From: CAYNTC01 sp964432925
Lineage (GTDB): Bacteria; Planctomycetota; Phycisphaerae; Sedimentisphaerales; Anaerobacaceae
Direction: 5' to 3'
DNA length: 34,925 nt
NCBI GenBank assembly: GCA_964432925.1
Contig: CAYSPM010000009.1
Coordinates: forward strand, 1 to 34,925
The position numbers and the translations under genes are program-made. Positions 16,877-24,000 of the stretch are shown here, piece by piece. How positions within the stretch are numbered: the stretch's first letter is position 1; each line of letters opens with the position of its first letter. Under the pieces are notes generated by a model that was not told the origin of the DNA, ran no database searches, and saw only the letters and a list, made by a program, of their open reading frames with translations.

Positions 16877-17191
16877 TCAAGCCTTTATCTTTACGAAAAC
16901 GCCTGCCGGAACTACCAAACGATTTAACACCTCAGCCGTCCGAGCATTAGCTTCATGGATATCAATCAGGCGCTTATGCGTTCTGAGCTCAAACTGCTCT
17001 CGCGATTTCTTGTCGATATGCGGACTTCGCAAAACTGTATACCTTTCGATGCGCGTCGGCAGAGGCACTGGACCACTTACACGCGCGTTAGTCTTTCGAG
17101 CGTGCTCTACGATCTCCTTAGCGGACGCATCCAGCGCCCGATGGTCGTAAGCCTCCATTCTAATTCGTATTCTTTCGCTCTCCGACGCCAT
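16877..17191 (-). CDS. rpsJ: Small-subunit ribosomal protein S10 (uS10)
   Basis: This 104-residue protein matches S10, a 30S head protein that also pairs with NusB in antitermination. Landmarks are IRIRMEAYDHRALDASAKEI, the loop VSGPVPLPTRIERYTVLRSP, and the C-terminal VPAGVFVKIKA. The ATG at 17191 is preceded by GGAG at 7-bp spacing. It is the first gene after the 577-bp leader and so heads the S10 block. Confidence 0.98.
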   Translation of the reverse strand: MASESERIRIRMEAYDHRALDASAKEIVEHARKTNARVSGPVPLPTRIERYTVLRSPHIDKKSREQFELRTHKRLIDIHEANARTAEVLNRLVVPAGVFVKIKA

Positions 17192-17403
17192 GTTTGTTCT
17201 CCACGCTGTCAGTTGCTCATTCAGTCACGTCGAGGTTGGTGACTTCTCAAACAACGACAGTTAAAGGCTAACTATTCACCCGGCTTTGCTTTACGTCACT
17301 GCATCTTCTTAGAATTCGCATGGGTAGAATCGAACAAAACGTAATCAATTATGTACTTGTAACTCCACACTGGATAAAACATCTCCCCGTGTATAGTCCT
17401 TGC

Positions 17404-17419
17404 GATGTCCATAGACATC
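17404..17419 (-). other. Perfect 6-bp hairpin in the S10 leader
   Basis: Bases 17404-17409 and 17414-17419 are perfectly complementary (GATGTC/GACATC) with a 4-base loop. No T-run follows on the minus strand, so it is not a terminator. Its role is unknown, and a stem this short can arise by chance. Confidence 0.3.
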
Positions 17420-17541
17420 ACACTGTTTGGCTTTGGCAGGAAGGGCTTATTTCAGATTGTCGAGCATTGTCGACGATCATAGCTGCCAATAATTAATGCG
17501 CCTTCCTTAAGATTTCGGATCCAGACAGCACCGCAACTTTT

Positions 17542-17562
17542 CAAAGCTACGCCGCAGCTTTG
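17542..17562 (-). other. Perfect 7-bp hairpin in the S10 leader overlapping a small-ORF stop
   Basis: Bases 17542-17548 pair perfectly with 17556-17562 (CAAAGCT/AGCTTTG) around a 7-base loop. The stop codon of the 26-codon ORF (17547-17549) lies within the 3' arm of this stem on the transcript. No T-tract follows, so it is not an intrinsic terminator. A ribosome terminating on the small ORF would cover the stem. Confidence 0.4.
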
Positions 17563-17627
17563 GTATACCCCTTAAGTGTAAAAAACGCACCTAAAAATCT
17601 CTCCTGGACGACCCAAAGCACAGACAT
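17547..17627 (-). CDS. Possible 26-residue leader peptide upstream of rpsJ
   Basis: An ATG at 17625-17627 is preceded by GAGG at 5-bp spacing and opens a 26-codon frame beginning MSVLWVVQERF and ending YTKAAA. Its TAG lies in the hairpin at 17542-17562. The peptide has no recognisable family and is not rich in any one amino acid, so classic amino-acid attenuation is not suggested. The good ribosome binding site and position make it worth listing, but an ORF this short can occur by chance. Confidence 0.25.
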   Translation of the reverse strand: MSVLWVVQERFLGAFFTLKGYTKAAA

Positions 17628-17691
17628 TACATCCTCTGACCGGCCCATTTAGAAGCCGTCCAGCCCCCCGCAACATAGACGAAAACCCCAA

Positions 17692-17720
17692 AAGTTATCA
17701 CGCAAGTCTTTGTATGTCAA
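17692..17720 (-). promoter_or_regulatory. Candidate sigma-70-type promoter for the S10 block
   Basis: On the minus strand a consensus TTGACA (17715-17720) is separated by 17 bp from TAACTT (17692-17697), a 3/6 match to the -10 consensus. It lies about 50 bp downstream of the fusA stop. Transcription would start near 17685, about 490 nt before rpsJ. The -35 box is perfect and the spacing ideal, but the -10 box is weak. Confidence 0.45.
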
Positions 17721-17768
17721 TAAAATGTGGTAAAAATCTTCGCAAAAATACAAAAATTGCTGCCATTT

Positions 17769-19844
17769 TTAAAACACTATTTGCTCTGCGAGCTGCTCGG
17801 GCACCTTCTCATAGCTCAACGGTTCCATAGTATACGTTCCCCGACCTGCGGTTAGGCTCCTTATCTCGCTGGAGTACCCAGACATCTCCACCAGCGGAAC
17901 TTTAGCATCGATAACACGCATACTGCCATGAACGCGACATTTAGTGATCAAGCCCCTTTTTGCCAACAGATTAGCCTGAATAGCTCCAAACGCTGCCTCT
18001 GGTACCACCACTTGCAGGCGCATAACAGGCTCCAGTAAGACGGGCTCTGCCGCTTTTAACGCCTTTCCCACAGCAATTGCCGCGGCCTGCTCAAATGCCA
18101 AATCCGAAGAGTCAACCGAATGGAATGAGCCGCCGATTAGCATAACCTTTGCACCGATAACAGGATAGCCCGCCAACACACCACTGGCCAAAGCCTCTCG
18201 CGATCCCCTTTCCACCGCGGGAATATACTCCTTCGGCACATCGCCATAACCCACTGTCGAATCAAATTCCACTTCGGAACTCCGATGACCATCATCTGTA
18301 AGCAGCGGCGTTAACGTTAGAACTACGTGGCCATATTGGCCATGACCACCCGTTTGGTGCACAAATTTGCCCTCCGCCTTCGTAGTGGCCTCGATGGCCT
18401 CCTTGTAGGCTACCCTAGGTCTGCTTATCCTTACGTTAAGGCCCTTTTCTCTTGTAAGTTTGTGCTGAAGTATCTCCAGGTGCAGCTCACCCATACCGCT
18501 GATAATGGTCTGTCCTGTTTCTTTATCGGTCTTACTTTCGAATGTAGGGTCCTCACGCCTCAATGCCATCAAGGCTTCGGCCAACTTCGCTTTCTCTGCC
18601 GCAGTTCTCGGCTCGATCGACATGTTCATTACTGTCCGTGGAAATATAATTGAGGGCAAACGTACGGGCTTTTTAGGGTCGCAAATCGTGTCGCCTGTGA
18701 GAGTATGCTTCAGACCCACAACCGCGACGATATTACCAGCAGCAGCCACGTCCAGAATCCTGCGTTCATTTGCATGCATCTCAAAGATTCTCGTGATGTT
18801 CTCCCGTCTGTCACGATTTGGATTCAGTACTCGAGTGCCCCGCCTCAGTGTACCCTGATAGATCCTCAGAAAACACAGATCGCCATGGACATCGCTGGTA
18901 ATCTTGAATGCGAGAGCCACCAGAGACCCGCTTGGATCGCACTTGATAGGTATTTCTTTGTTAGCCTTGTCGCCGGGCTTGTGGCCGACCATAACAGGTT
19001 TGTCCAATGGAGAAGGTAGGTAAGCTACAATACCATCAAGCAACCTTTGTACTCCGACATACCTCAAGGCCGAGCCAACAAACACTGGATGAATTTTACA
19101 GGCCAAGGTACCACTGCGGACAGCCCTGGCAATTATTTCTTCGTCGACAGGTTTATCGTGTACGAAATGGTCCATTAGCTCTTCATCATACTCGGCAGCA
19201 AGCTCTATCATGTGATTCCTTTGCTGCTTTGCTACCTGTTGCAGGTGGGCTGGAATTTCGGTTTCCTCGAATACTGCGCCCATACGCTCGGCCTTGTAGA
19301 AAACGGCCCGCATCTTAAGAATATCTATCACACCCGCAAAAGAATCTTCGGCTCCGATAGGAATCTGTAAAATAATCGGGTTCGCAAGAAGTTTGTCCCG
19401 AATGCTCTCGACGCTCATCTCGAAATCGGCGCCGGTCTTGTCCATCTTGTTGATGAAGCAGAGGCAAGGTAAGCTATATTTTTGTCCCTGCCGCCAGACG
19501 GTCTCACTCTGGGCCTGCACACCTTCGCTCCCGTCAAACACTGCCACAGCACCATCAAGAACCCGCAACGATCGTTCAACTTCCGCAGTGAAGTCGATGT
19601 GTCCAGGTGTGTCGATAAGGTTGATCTCAAAATCCTTCCACGGGCATTTGGTCGCGGCTGAGGTGATAGTAATACCTCTTTTCTGTTCCTCCTCCATATA
19701 GTCCATAACAGCGGTGCCTTCGTGAACCTCGCCCATTTTATAGGTTTTGCCCGTGTAGTAGAGTATGCGCTCAGTCACTGTTGTCTTGCCGGCATCAATG
19801 TGAGCCATAATCCCAATATTACGCAGTTTCTCAAAAACGCTCAC
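17769..19844 (-). CDS. fusA: Translation elongation factor G
   Basis: This 691-residue GTPase drives translocation of tRNA and mRNA. The G domain has G1 AHIDAGKT (residues 14-21), switch I RGITIT (56-61), DTPGH (78-82) and NKMD (133-136). Domain IV carries GGHGQYGHV, and the C-terminal domains are complete. The start is a GTG at 19844, with AAGG 6 bp upstream. Planctomycetes often carry several EF-G paralogues, including the spdEFG1 subgroup; the MHANERR and GLKHTLTGDT segments fit such a subgroup, but this was not resolved. It lies after rpsG in the str block, separated by a structured 172-bp gap. Confidence 0.97.
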   Translation of the reverse strand: MSVFEKLRNIGIMAHIDAGKTTVTERILYYTGKTYKMGEVHEGTAVMDYMEEEQKRGITITSAATKCPWKDFEINLIDTPGHIDFTAEVERSLRVLDGAVAVFDGSEGVQAQSETVWRQGQKYSLPCLCFINKMDKTGADFEMSVESIRDKLLANPIILQIPIGAEDSFAGVIDILKMRAVFYKAERMGAVFEETEIPAHLQQVAKQQRNHMIELAAEYDEELMDHFVHDKPVDEEIIARAVRSGTLACKIHPVFVGSALRYVGVQRLLDGIVAYLPSPLDKPVMVGHKPGDKANKEIPIKCDPSGSLVALAFKITSDVHGDLCFLRIYQGTLRRGTRVLNPNRDRRENITRIFEMHANERRILDVAAAGNIVAVVGLKHTLTGDTICDPKKPVRLPSIIFPRTVMNMSIEPRTAAEKAKLAEALMALRREDPTFESKTDKETGQTIISGMGELHLEILQHKLTREKGLNVRISRPRVAYKEAIEATTKAEGKFVHQTGGHGQYGHVVLTLTPLLTDDGHRSSEVEFDSTVGYGDVPKEYIPAVERGSREALASGVLAGYPVIGAKVMLIGGSFHSVDSSDLAFEQAAAIAVGKALKAAEPVLLEPVMRLQVVVPEAAFGAIQANLLAKRGLITKCRVHGSMRVIDAKVPLVEMSGYSSEIRSLTAGRGTYTMEPLSYEKVPEQLAEQIVF

Positions 19845-19911
19845 TTTATACCTTTCTCAGACCTCATACAAATGGGTCCTAAGCAACACTCGCTATCGGC
19901 CAAACGGAACC

Positions 19912-19934
19912 TTTATAAGCCTGAGGCTTATAAA
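19912..19934 (-). repeat. Palindromic repeat (10-bp arms, core AAGCC-NNN-GGCTT) upstream of fusA
   Basis: Arms 19912-19921 and 19925-19934 are perfectly complementary around a 3-base loop (TGA on the plus strand). The core AAGCC/GGCTT is shared with three other palindromes at 20533-20614. One arm overlaps the T-run of the terminator just upstream on the transcript. Confidence 0.75.
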
Positions 19935-19967
19935 AAAATTGCCACGGTCATATTTGTGACTCGTGGC
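19932..19967 (-). terminator. Intrinsic terminator between rpsG and fusA
   Basis: On the minus strand GCCACG-A-GTCA (19967-19957) pairs with TGAC-CGTGGC (19950-19941) around a 6-base loop, giving 10 bp with one bulged A. AA and seven T residues (19938-19932) follow. This is a good Rho-independent terminator. It would reduce or stop readthrough from rpsG into fusA, so fusA may need its own promoter or antitermination. Confidence 0.6.
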
Positions 19968-19986
19968 TTATGACTCGTGACTCGTG
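19959..19986 (-). repeat. Heptamer repeat (ACTCGTG units) in the rpsG-fusA gap
   Basis: On the plus strand ACTCGTG occurs at 19959-19965, 19973-19979 and 19980-19986, with a diverged unit GCTTATG in the fourth slot (19966-19972). The copies keep a strict 7-bp phase. The repeat provides arms for both hairpins in this gap. Confidence 0.65.
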
Positions 19987-20007
19987 CGCTGGGACACGGG
20001 TCACGAG
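19974..20007 (-). other. Long hairpin downstream of rpsG, competing with the terminator
   Basis: Bases 19974-19986 pair with 19995-20007 over 13 bp with one mismatch and an 8-base loop. No T-run follows, so it is not a terminator by itself. Its upstream arm (20004-19995) is also complementary, 9 of 10, to 19965-19956, which is the 5' arm of the next terminator. The two pairings are therefore mutually exclusive in part. Confidence 0.5.
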
Positions 20008-20016
20008 CAAAAGTTA

Positions 20017-20490
20017 TTACCACGCAAAATGCGCAAAGGCTTTATTCGCCTCAGCCATTCTGTGAACATTCTCACGTATTGTCATTGCACCACCACGTTT
20101 ATTATAAGCGTCCATCAATTCAGAGGCCAGCCGCTCACACATAGGCTTTCCCTTCTTGGTCCTTGCAGACTGTAGTATCCAACGAAAAGCCAGAGATTGT
20201 TGGCGTTTAGGTCCGACCTGCATCGGCACTTGATAGCTGGCGCCGCCAATGCGCTTGCTGCGGACTTCCAACAACGGCTTGACATTATTGACCGCCTCCT
20301 CGAATACATCGATAGGTGAAGCATCCTTGACCTTGGCAGATATCAAGTCCATCGCGTCATAAAAAACCCGCTGCGCGACGCTCTTTTTGCCCTGCCACAT
20401 CATACAATTGATAAACTTTGAAACCAGCCTGCTACTGTACTTGGGATCAGGTTTCAACTCATCAGTCGAAGCAGTCCGCTTCTTCGCCAT
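20017..20490 (-). CDS. rpsG: Small-subunit ribosomal protein S7 (uS7)
   Basis: This 157-residue S7 is the primary 16S 3'-domain binder. It contains SRLVSKFINCMMWQGKKSVAQ, GGASYQVPMQV and the C-terminal KRGGAMTIRENVHRMAEANK. The ATG at 20490 has GAGG 5 bp upstream. In E. coli S7 represses the str operon by binding the rpsL-rpsG spacer. Here that spacer is 120 bp and holds three palindromes, so a similar role is conceivable but not shown. Confidence 0.98.
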   Translation of the reverse strand: MAKKRTASTDELKPDPKYSSRLVSKFINCMMWQGKKSVAQRVFYDAMDLISAKVKDASPIDVFEEAVNNVKPLLEVRSKRIGGASYQVPMQVGPKRQQSLAFRWILQSARTKKGKPMCERLASELMDAYNKRGGAMTIRENVHRMAEANKAFAHFAW

Positions 20491-20532
20491 AGTAACCTCA
20501 TTGATGCGTAGATGCGTGGAAGCATTTTCTCA

Positions 20533-20555
20533 TTAATAAGCCTGAGGCTTATTAA
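20533..20555 (-). repeat. Palindromic repeat in the rpsL-rpsG spacer (perfect, 10-bp arms)
   Basis: Arms 20533-20542 and 20546-20555 are perfectly complementary around TGA. The AAGCC-TGA-GGCTT core is identical to that of the palindrome at 19912-19934, while the flanks differ (TTAAT versus TTTAT). Confidence 0.75.
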
Positions 20556-20578
20556 CTCATCCACTGATCTACTCATTT

Positions 20579-20595
20579 ATAAGCCTCCGGCCTAT
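20579..20595 (-). repeat. Palindromic repeat in the rpsL-rpsG spacer (one wobble)
   Basis: Arms 20579-20585 and 20589-20595 pair around a 3-base loop. The pair 20582:20592 is A-C on the plus strand and U-G in the minus-strand transcript, so the 7-bp stem holds only in the RNA of the operon. Confidence 0.65.
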
Positions 20596-20597
20596 TT

Positions 20598-20614
20598 ATA
20601 AACCTCCGGCTTAT
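20598..20614 (-). repeat. Palindromic repeat overlapping the rpsL stop codon (one wobble)
   Basis: Arms 20598-20604 and 20608-20614 pair around a 3-base loop. The pair 20602:20610 is again A-C on the plus strand and U-G in the minus-strand RNA. The rpsL stop codon TAA (20611-20613) lies inside the 5' arm on the transcript. Confidence 0.65.
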
Positions 20615-20982
20615 TTACTTTTCTTTGCACCGTATTTACTACGTCCCTGCCTACGGTTAGTCACCCCTGCACAGTCAAGGACACCACGAACAATATGATA
20701 CCGAACACCGGGCAGGTCTCTGACACGACCGCCACGAATAATAACCGTACTGTGCTCTTGAAGATTATGGTCGATACCCGGTATATAAGCGGTGACTTCC
20801 TTGCCATTGGTCAATCTAACACGGGCAACCTTCCGTAAGGCCGAGTTGGGCTTTTTAGGTGTCTGAGTTCTTACGATAAGACATACACCTCGCTTTTGTG
20901 GCGAGCCACTTATATCCGACACTCGTTTTCGTCCCTTTGATTTTGCCCTCGGACGTCTGACTAACTGATTTATAGTAGGCAT
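20611..20982 (-). CDS. rpsL: Small-subunit ribosomal protein S12 (uS12)
   Basis: This 123-residue S12 sits at the decoding centre. Landmarks are MPTINQLVRRPR, TPKKPNSALRKVARVRL and PGVRYHIVRGVLDCAGV. Lys43 is the usual residue. Position 88, usually Lys in GGRVKDLPG, is Arg here (codon AGA, 20719-20721). Lys-to-Arg at this position is a known streptomycin-resistance change in E. coli and Mycobacterium tuberculosis. It heads the str block, 50 bp after rpoC. Confidence 0.98.
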   Translation of the reverse strand: MPTINQLVRRPRAKSKGRKRVSDISGSPQKRGVCLIVRTQTPKKPNSALRKVARVRLTNGKEVTAYIPGIDHNLQEHSTVIIRGGRVRDLPGVRYHIVRGVLDCAGVTNRRQGRSKYGAKKSK

Positions 20983-21022
20983 AACATAAATCTCTTCTAT
21001 CTTGTTCGATTATAGGAAAATC

Positions 21023-21045
21023 AATTAAAGGCTTAGCCTTTAATT
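21023..21045 (-). repeat. Perfect palindrome centred on the rpoC stop codon
   Basis: Arms 21023-21032 and 21036-21045 are perfectly complementary over 10 bp. The 3-base loop at 21033-21035 is exactly the TAA stop codon of rpoC. The core (AAGGC-TAA-GCCTT) differs from the AAGCC family to its left. No strong T-run follows, so it is not a typical terminator. It may affect rpoC stop-codon recognition or mRNA decay. Confidence 0.7.
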
Positions 21046-24000
21046 CCCAAAACCTCTCTGACTCTCGATTCAGCTTTCGCTTCTTCAGTTTTAACCTCTT
21101 GAAATTCCTTCGGAACCGGCGCTTCGGCGAGGTGCTTGACCTTTATATCCAAATGCGGCTTGAAAGCTGTGCCAGCAGGTATCAGATGCCCAAGTATTAC
21201 GTTTTCTTTCAAGCCATAAAGTTCATCTACCTTACCGGCCAATGACGCCTCTGTCAACACCTTAGTCGTTTCCTGGAAGCTTGCTGCTGCAATAAAACTA
21301 TCGGACCACAGCGAAGCTTTGGTTATCCCCAAGAGCAACGTCTTGGCAGTAGCAGGTTTTGGTCTCTTGCCCTTTGCTGGTGTGCCGCCCAGTGTTTCAA
21401 TCTTCTCACTAATCCGAGCCAGTTCTTTCTTATCGATGATCTGACCTTCCTGTACATCCAGAACATCCCCTACATTACTAATCTTGACACTATTGGTGAG
21501 CTTTTCATTTTCTTTGCGGAAAGCAAACTTATCGACGACCTCTCCCGGCAGAAATGAACTGTCACCGACCGAATCGATCTCCACTTTTCGCATCATTTGA
21601 GCAATGATAATCTCAACATGCTTGTCGTTGATGTTGACGTTTTGAGAACGGTAAACGTTCTGAATTTCTGCAATCAGATACCTCTGCAACGACTCCTCGC
21701 CTTTAATTCGCAGAATATCGTGCGGAACCAAAGGACCATCCGTCAAAGCATCACCAGCCTCTACCTTATCACCGGCGTGAACATTGAGGTGCCGATCGCG
21801 TGGTACGTGGTGTTCTTTCTCCATGCCGCTTTGACCGCGGATAATAATTGTCATCTTACCCTTGCGCTTGTCACTACGTAGTTCGACACGACCTGAAATC
21901 TCAGCCATTGCAGCCGGGTCCTTGGGCTTACGTGCTTCAAATACTTCAGTAACACGGGGCAAGCCGCCCGTGATGTCCTGGGTTCCACCAGTAGCTCGAG
22001 GCTGGTGCGCGAGCAACTGGCCTGCCTGAACTTGCTGGCCCTCGATGACCTCAATCCTGGCTCCAGCCGGTAAATAATGAACATCAAGGATTTTACCGTT
22101 GCTATCCTCGATAATGATCTGCGGATGCTTATCACCCTTATGCTCTATTACCACAGGCCTTTCCAATGTTTTCACTTGTGTGTCTTTGACTTTTAGCTTC
22201 GAGTCCCTAATCTTTATTTCTTCGGTTTGGACAGTCTCAGCTTCTATGATGTCCACGAAGTGTATTAGACCAGGCACCTCCGCCAGGATTGGTGTACGGT
22301 GGGGATCCCATTTAAACAATGTCACTCCAGCCTTGACCTTCTGACCGTCTTCGACAAGAATAATCCCCCCATAGGGCACCTTATACCTGTCGAGCTCTCT
22401 GTCTTTTGCGTCCAGCAGTACCATCTCTCTGTTACGCTTTAATGCGACCAAGACAGAAGTGCCATCCTCACGCTGTAAGTCTACAGCGGTTAGGTCTCGG
22501 TATTGAATCTTTCCAGCATACGTTGCTTTCTGTTCTCGCTCAAGAATGGCTCTGGAAGCAACGCCTCCGGTATGGAATGTACGTAGCGTTAATTGAGTAC
22601 CCGGCTCTCCGATCGACTGCGCCGCTATGATTCCGACTGCTGAGCCGTCTTCCACCAAGCATCCGGTGCTCATATCCCACCCGTGACACTTCGCGCACAC
22701 ACCAAATGAACTATCGCATGTCAGAGGGCTTCTGACTCTGATAGCGTCGAGTCCCAATAATTCAATCTTTTCTGCTGCTTCAGTTGTTATGACTTCGTTC
22801 TCCCGAACGATCATCTCGTCTGTAATCGGATTTCGGATATTGTCCCTGGCTGTCCTTCCGACAATGAGTTGCGAAAGCGGCACATCAACCTCCTCACCTC
22901 GGCTTACAGCGCTTTTGGTGATTCCCTGAAGTGTCTGACAGTCACGTTCTATAATGATGACATTCTGGGCCACGTCGATCAGTTTGCGAGTAAGGTAGCC
23001 GGAATTGGCCGTCTTCAACGCAGTATCAGCCAATCCCTTACGTGCTCCGTGTGTGGAACTGAAGTACTCCAGAACTGTCAGTCCTTCACGGAAGTTCGAC
23101 TTTATCGGTGTCTCAATAATCTCACCACTGGGCTTGGCCATTAATGCCCGCATTCCCGCAAGCTGTTGAATCTGGTCGATACTTCCCCTTGCCCCAGAAT
23201 CGGTCATAAGATATATGGGATTGAGATAAGGATCGCCCTGTTCGTCCGTATCTTCTCTGAGCGCCTTGATCATCTCATTCGTGACCGCGACGCGCGCGTT
23301 AGTCCATGCGTCGATAACTTGATTGTACCTTTCGCGATCGGTTAAAACACCTTCACCATAGTTTTTCTGGATCTTGGCCACCCTCTTTTCTGTCTCGGTA
23401 ATAATCTCAGCTTTCTTCACCGGCACCTTCAAGTCAGTAAGACCGAAGCTCATACCAGAGAGCGTAGCGTACCTAAAGCCCATATCTTTTATCCTATCAA
23501 GTAGCTCGACTGTCTCGACGCTACCAGCAAATTTGAAACAATCGCTAATTACCCTGCTTAGCTTCTTCTGTGTCATCATCATGTTGTAGAACGGCATTCC
23601 CTCCGGCAATATGTCATTGAAAATACATCTACCTACCGTAGTTTCCACCACCGATTGCTTACTCTCGCCACGCTCATCTCTGCATGACTGATGTGGTATG
23701 CGCACCTTGATCTTGTCGTGCAAACCGATTTTGCCCGTTTCATGAGCCATTATTGCTTCAAAAGTATCTCGAAAAACCGCTATCCTCGTTTTCTTACGCT
23801 CGGATTGATAATCAGCACGCGGGTTCAACTCTTCAGGCAAAATTGTCAGGTAATAGTTACCCATTACCATATCCTGAGAAGGTCCAACCATCGGAGAACC
23901 ATTCGCTGGTGAGAAAATATTACCAGTTGTCATCATCAGGATATGCGTTTCAGCTTGGGCTTCGAGGCTTAAAGGTAAATGTACTGCCATCTGATCGCCG

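Larger units (their letters stand above)
17192..17768 (-). promoter_or_regulatory. 577-bp leader / intergenic region upstream of the S10 block
   Basis: This is the only gap longer than 300 bases in the window. It holds a good -35 box near fusA, a small ORF with a ribosome binding site, two compact perfect hairpins, and the rpsJ ribosome binding site. These parts are listed separately. If the promoter is used, the untranslated leader before rpsJ is about 490 nt, long enough for an autoregulatory RNA. No known leader family was recognised, and no terminator follows fusA. Confidence 0.6.

Noticed and set aside
20454..20576. A 40-codon frame preceded by GGAGG that overlaps the start of rpsG
   Set aside because: The GGAGG belongs to a palindromic repeat, the frame runs through rpsG in another phase, and the peptide has no recognisable feature.
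21009..21014. TATAAT hexamer on the minus strand just upstream of rpsL
   Set aside because: No -35 match occurs at 16-18 bp, and the spacer falls in the rpoC stop palindrome; a single hexamer is weak evidence for a promoter.
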